A stretch of 64,000 bases of DNA from Azotobacter bryophylli. GTDB taxonomy: Bacteria; Pseudomonadota; Gammaproteobacteria; Pseudomonadales; Pseudomonadaceae. The stretch lies in the NCBI RefSeq assembly GCF_042643485.1, contig NZ_JBHRSJ010000005.1, positions 29,204 to 93,203 on the forward strand, written 5' to 3'. Both the position numbers and the translations under genes were made by a program. Each line of letters starts with the position of its first letter. The first letter of the stretch is position 1. The notes under the pieces are model-generated. The model saw only the letters and a list, made by a program, of their open reading frames with translations, searched no databases and was not told the DNA's origin. This document shows positions 63,344 through 64,000 of the stretch, in pieces.

Positions 63344-64000
63344 ATGGGGATGGGCGACATGGACGATCACGTGCAGACCCGTCAGGCCGACTTCCGCCTG
63401 ACCATCGACGGCCAGCCGTCCGAGCTGCAGGTGCTCGCCTTCAGCGGCCGCGAGGCGATCAGCCAGCCTTACCGCTTCGACCTGGAGCTGGTCGGCGAGC
63501 GGCCCGACCTGGATCTGGAGCGCCTGCTGCACCGGCCGGCCTTTCTCGCCTTCGACCGCGCCGGCCACGGCGTGCACGGGCTGATCCAGCGGGTCGCCCA
63601 GGGCGAATCCGGCCGGCGGCTGACCCGCTACCGGGTCGCGCTGGTGCCGCGGCTGGCCTACCTGACCCAGCGGGTCAACCAGCGCATCTTCCAGCAGCTG
63701 TCCGTGCCGCAGATCGTCGCCCGGGTGCTCAAGGAGCACGGGATCCTCGAGGACGCCTGCCGCTTCCCGCTCGGCAGCGACTACCCGCCGCGCGAGTACT
63801 GCGTGCAGTACGACGAGAGCGACCTGCACTTCGTCCAGCGGCTGTGCGAGGAGGAAGGGATCCACTACCACTTCCGCCACGCGCCCGACGGGCATGTGCT
63901 GGTGTTCGGCGACGACCAGACGGCGTTTCCCCGCCTGGCGCCGACCGCCTACCGGCAGGGCAGCGGCCTGGTGGCCGATACGCCGGTGATCGAGCGCTTC
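63344..64000 (+). CDS. vgrG: VgrG spike protein, N-terminal part (cut by window edge)
   Basis: 219 codons are present and the frame is open to the end. The gp27-like segment reads RLTIDGQPSELQVLAFSGREAISQPYRFDLEL, then the VgrG motifs DESDLHFVQRLCEEEGIHYHFRHAPDGHVLVFGDD. The start may be any of ATGs at 63344, 63350 or 63359; the first has AGGAA upstream, just after the tssK stop. VgrG trimers form the puncturing spike and would carry the PAAR protein encoded upstream. Confidence 0.92.
   Translation, partial: MGMGDMDDHVQTRQADFRLTIDGQPSELQVLAFSGREAISQPYRFDLELVGERPDLDLERLLHRPAFLAFDRAGHGVHGLIQRVAQGESGRRLTRYRVALVPRLAYLTQRVNQRIFQQLSVPQIVARVLKEHGILEDACRFPLGSDYPPREYCVQYDESDLHFVQRLCEEEGIHYHFRHAPDGHVLVFGDDQTAFPRLAPTAYRQGSGLVADTPVIERF

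Overview
The window comes from the origin region of a high-GC gammaproteobacterium of the Pseudomonadaceae. The gene order glmS-glmR-glmU-atpCDGAHFEBI-parB-parA-rsmG-mnmG-mnmE-yidC-yidD-rnpA-rpmH-dnaA-dnaN-recF-gyrB, followed by plsC-gmhB-glyS-glyQ-tag-lpxL-trkA-rsmB-fmt-def-LysM-dprA-tsaC-qor-hemF-aroE, is the one I know from the Pseudomonas chromosome. Protein lengths and starts also match that family. I cannot decide between Pseudomonas and Azotobacter from the sequence alone.

Layout. 1-9.5 kb (minus strand): UDP-GlcNAc synthesis (glmS fragment, DeoR-type regulator, glmU) and the complete F1Fo ATP synthase operon. 9.6-18.3 kb (minus): chromosome partitioning (parAB), rRNA and tRNA modification (rsmG, mnmG, mnmE), membrane insertion (yidC, yidD), RNase P protein and L34. 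18.3-18.9 kb: the likely oriC, with DnaA boxes and an AT-rich stretch. A second DnaA-box cluster sits between mnmG and mnmE. 18.9-25.0 kb (plus): dnaA-dnaN-recF-gyrB. Perfect 14-bp parS-type palindromes lie inside recF and near 29.8 kb.

25.1-29.8 kb is an accessory segment placed where gyrB normally meets plsC. It holds a GMC-family flavoprotein with a Tat-signal small partner, a zinc alcohol dehydrogenase and an unrecognised 338-residue protein. 29.9-46.4 kb returns to core genes: lipid A and phospholipid acylation, heptose synthesis, glycyl-tRNA synthetase, DNA repair, K+ uptake, translation initiation, DNA uptake, t6A, heme and shikimate.

46.8-64.0 kb (plus) is a type VI secretion locus: tssA-tssB-tssC-tssE, then a PAAR gene with two unrecognised genes, then tssF-tssG-clpV, a sigma-54 activator, a 43-residue lipoprotein, an FHA protein, tssJ, tssK and the start of vgrG. 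The order resembles the P. aeruginosa H2-type locus. tssL, tssM and hcp are not in the window. The most novel item is the low-GC cassette inserted between tssE and tssF: a PAAR protein with a C-terminal extension, an unrecognised 282-residue soluble protein (candidate effector) and a translationally coupled four-helix membrane protein (candidate immunity). The base composition changes inside the PAAR gene, which suggests the cassette is exchanged as a unit behind a conserved PAAR tip.
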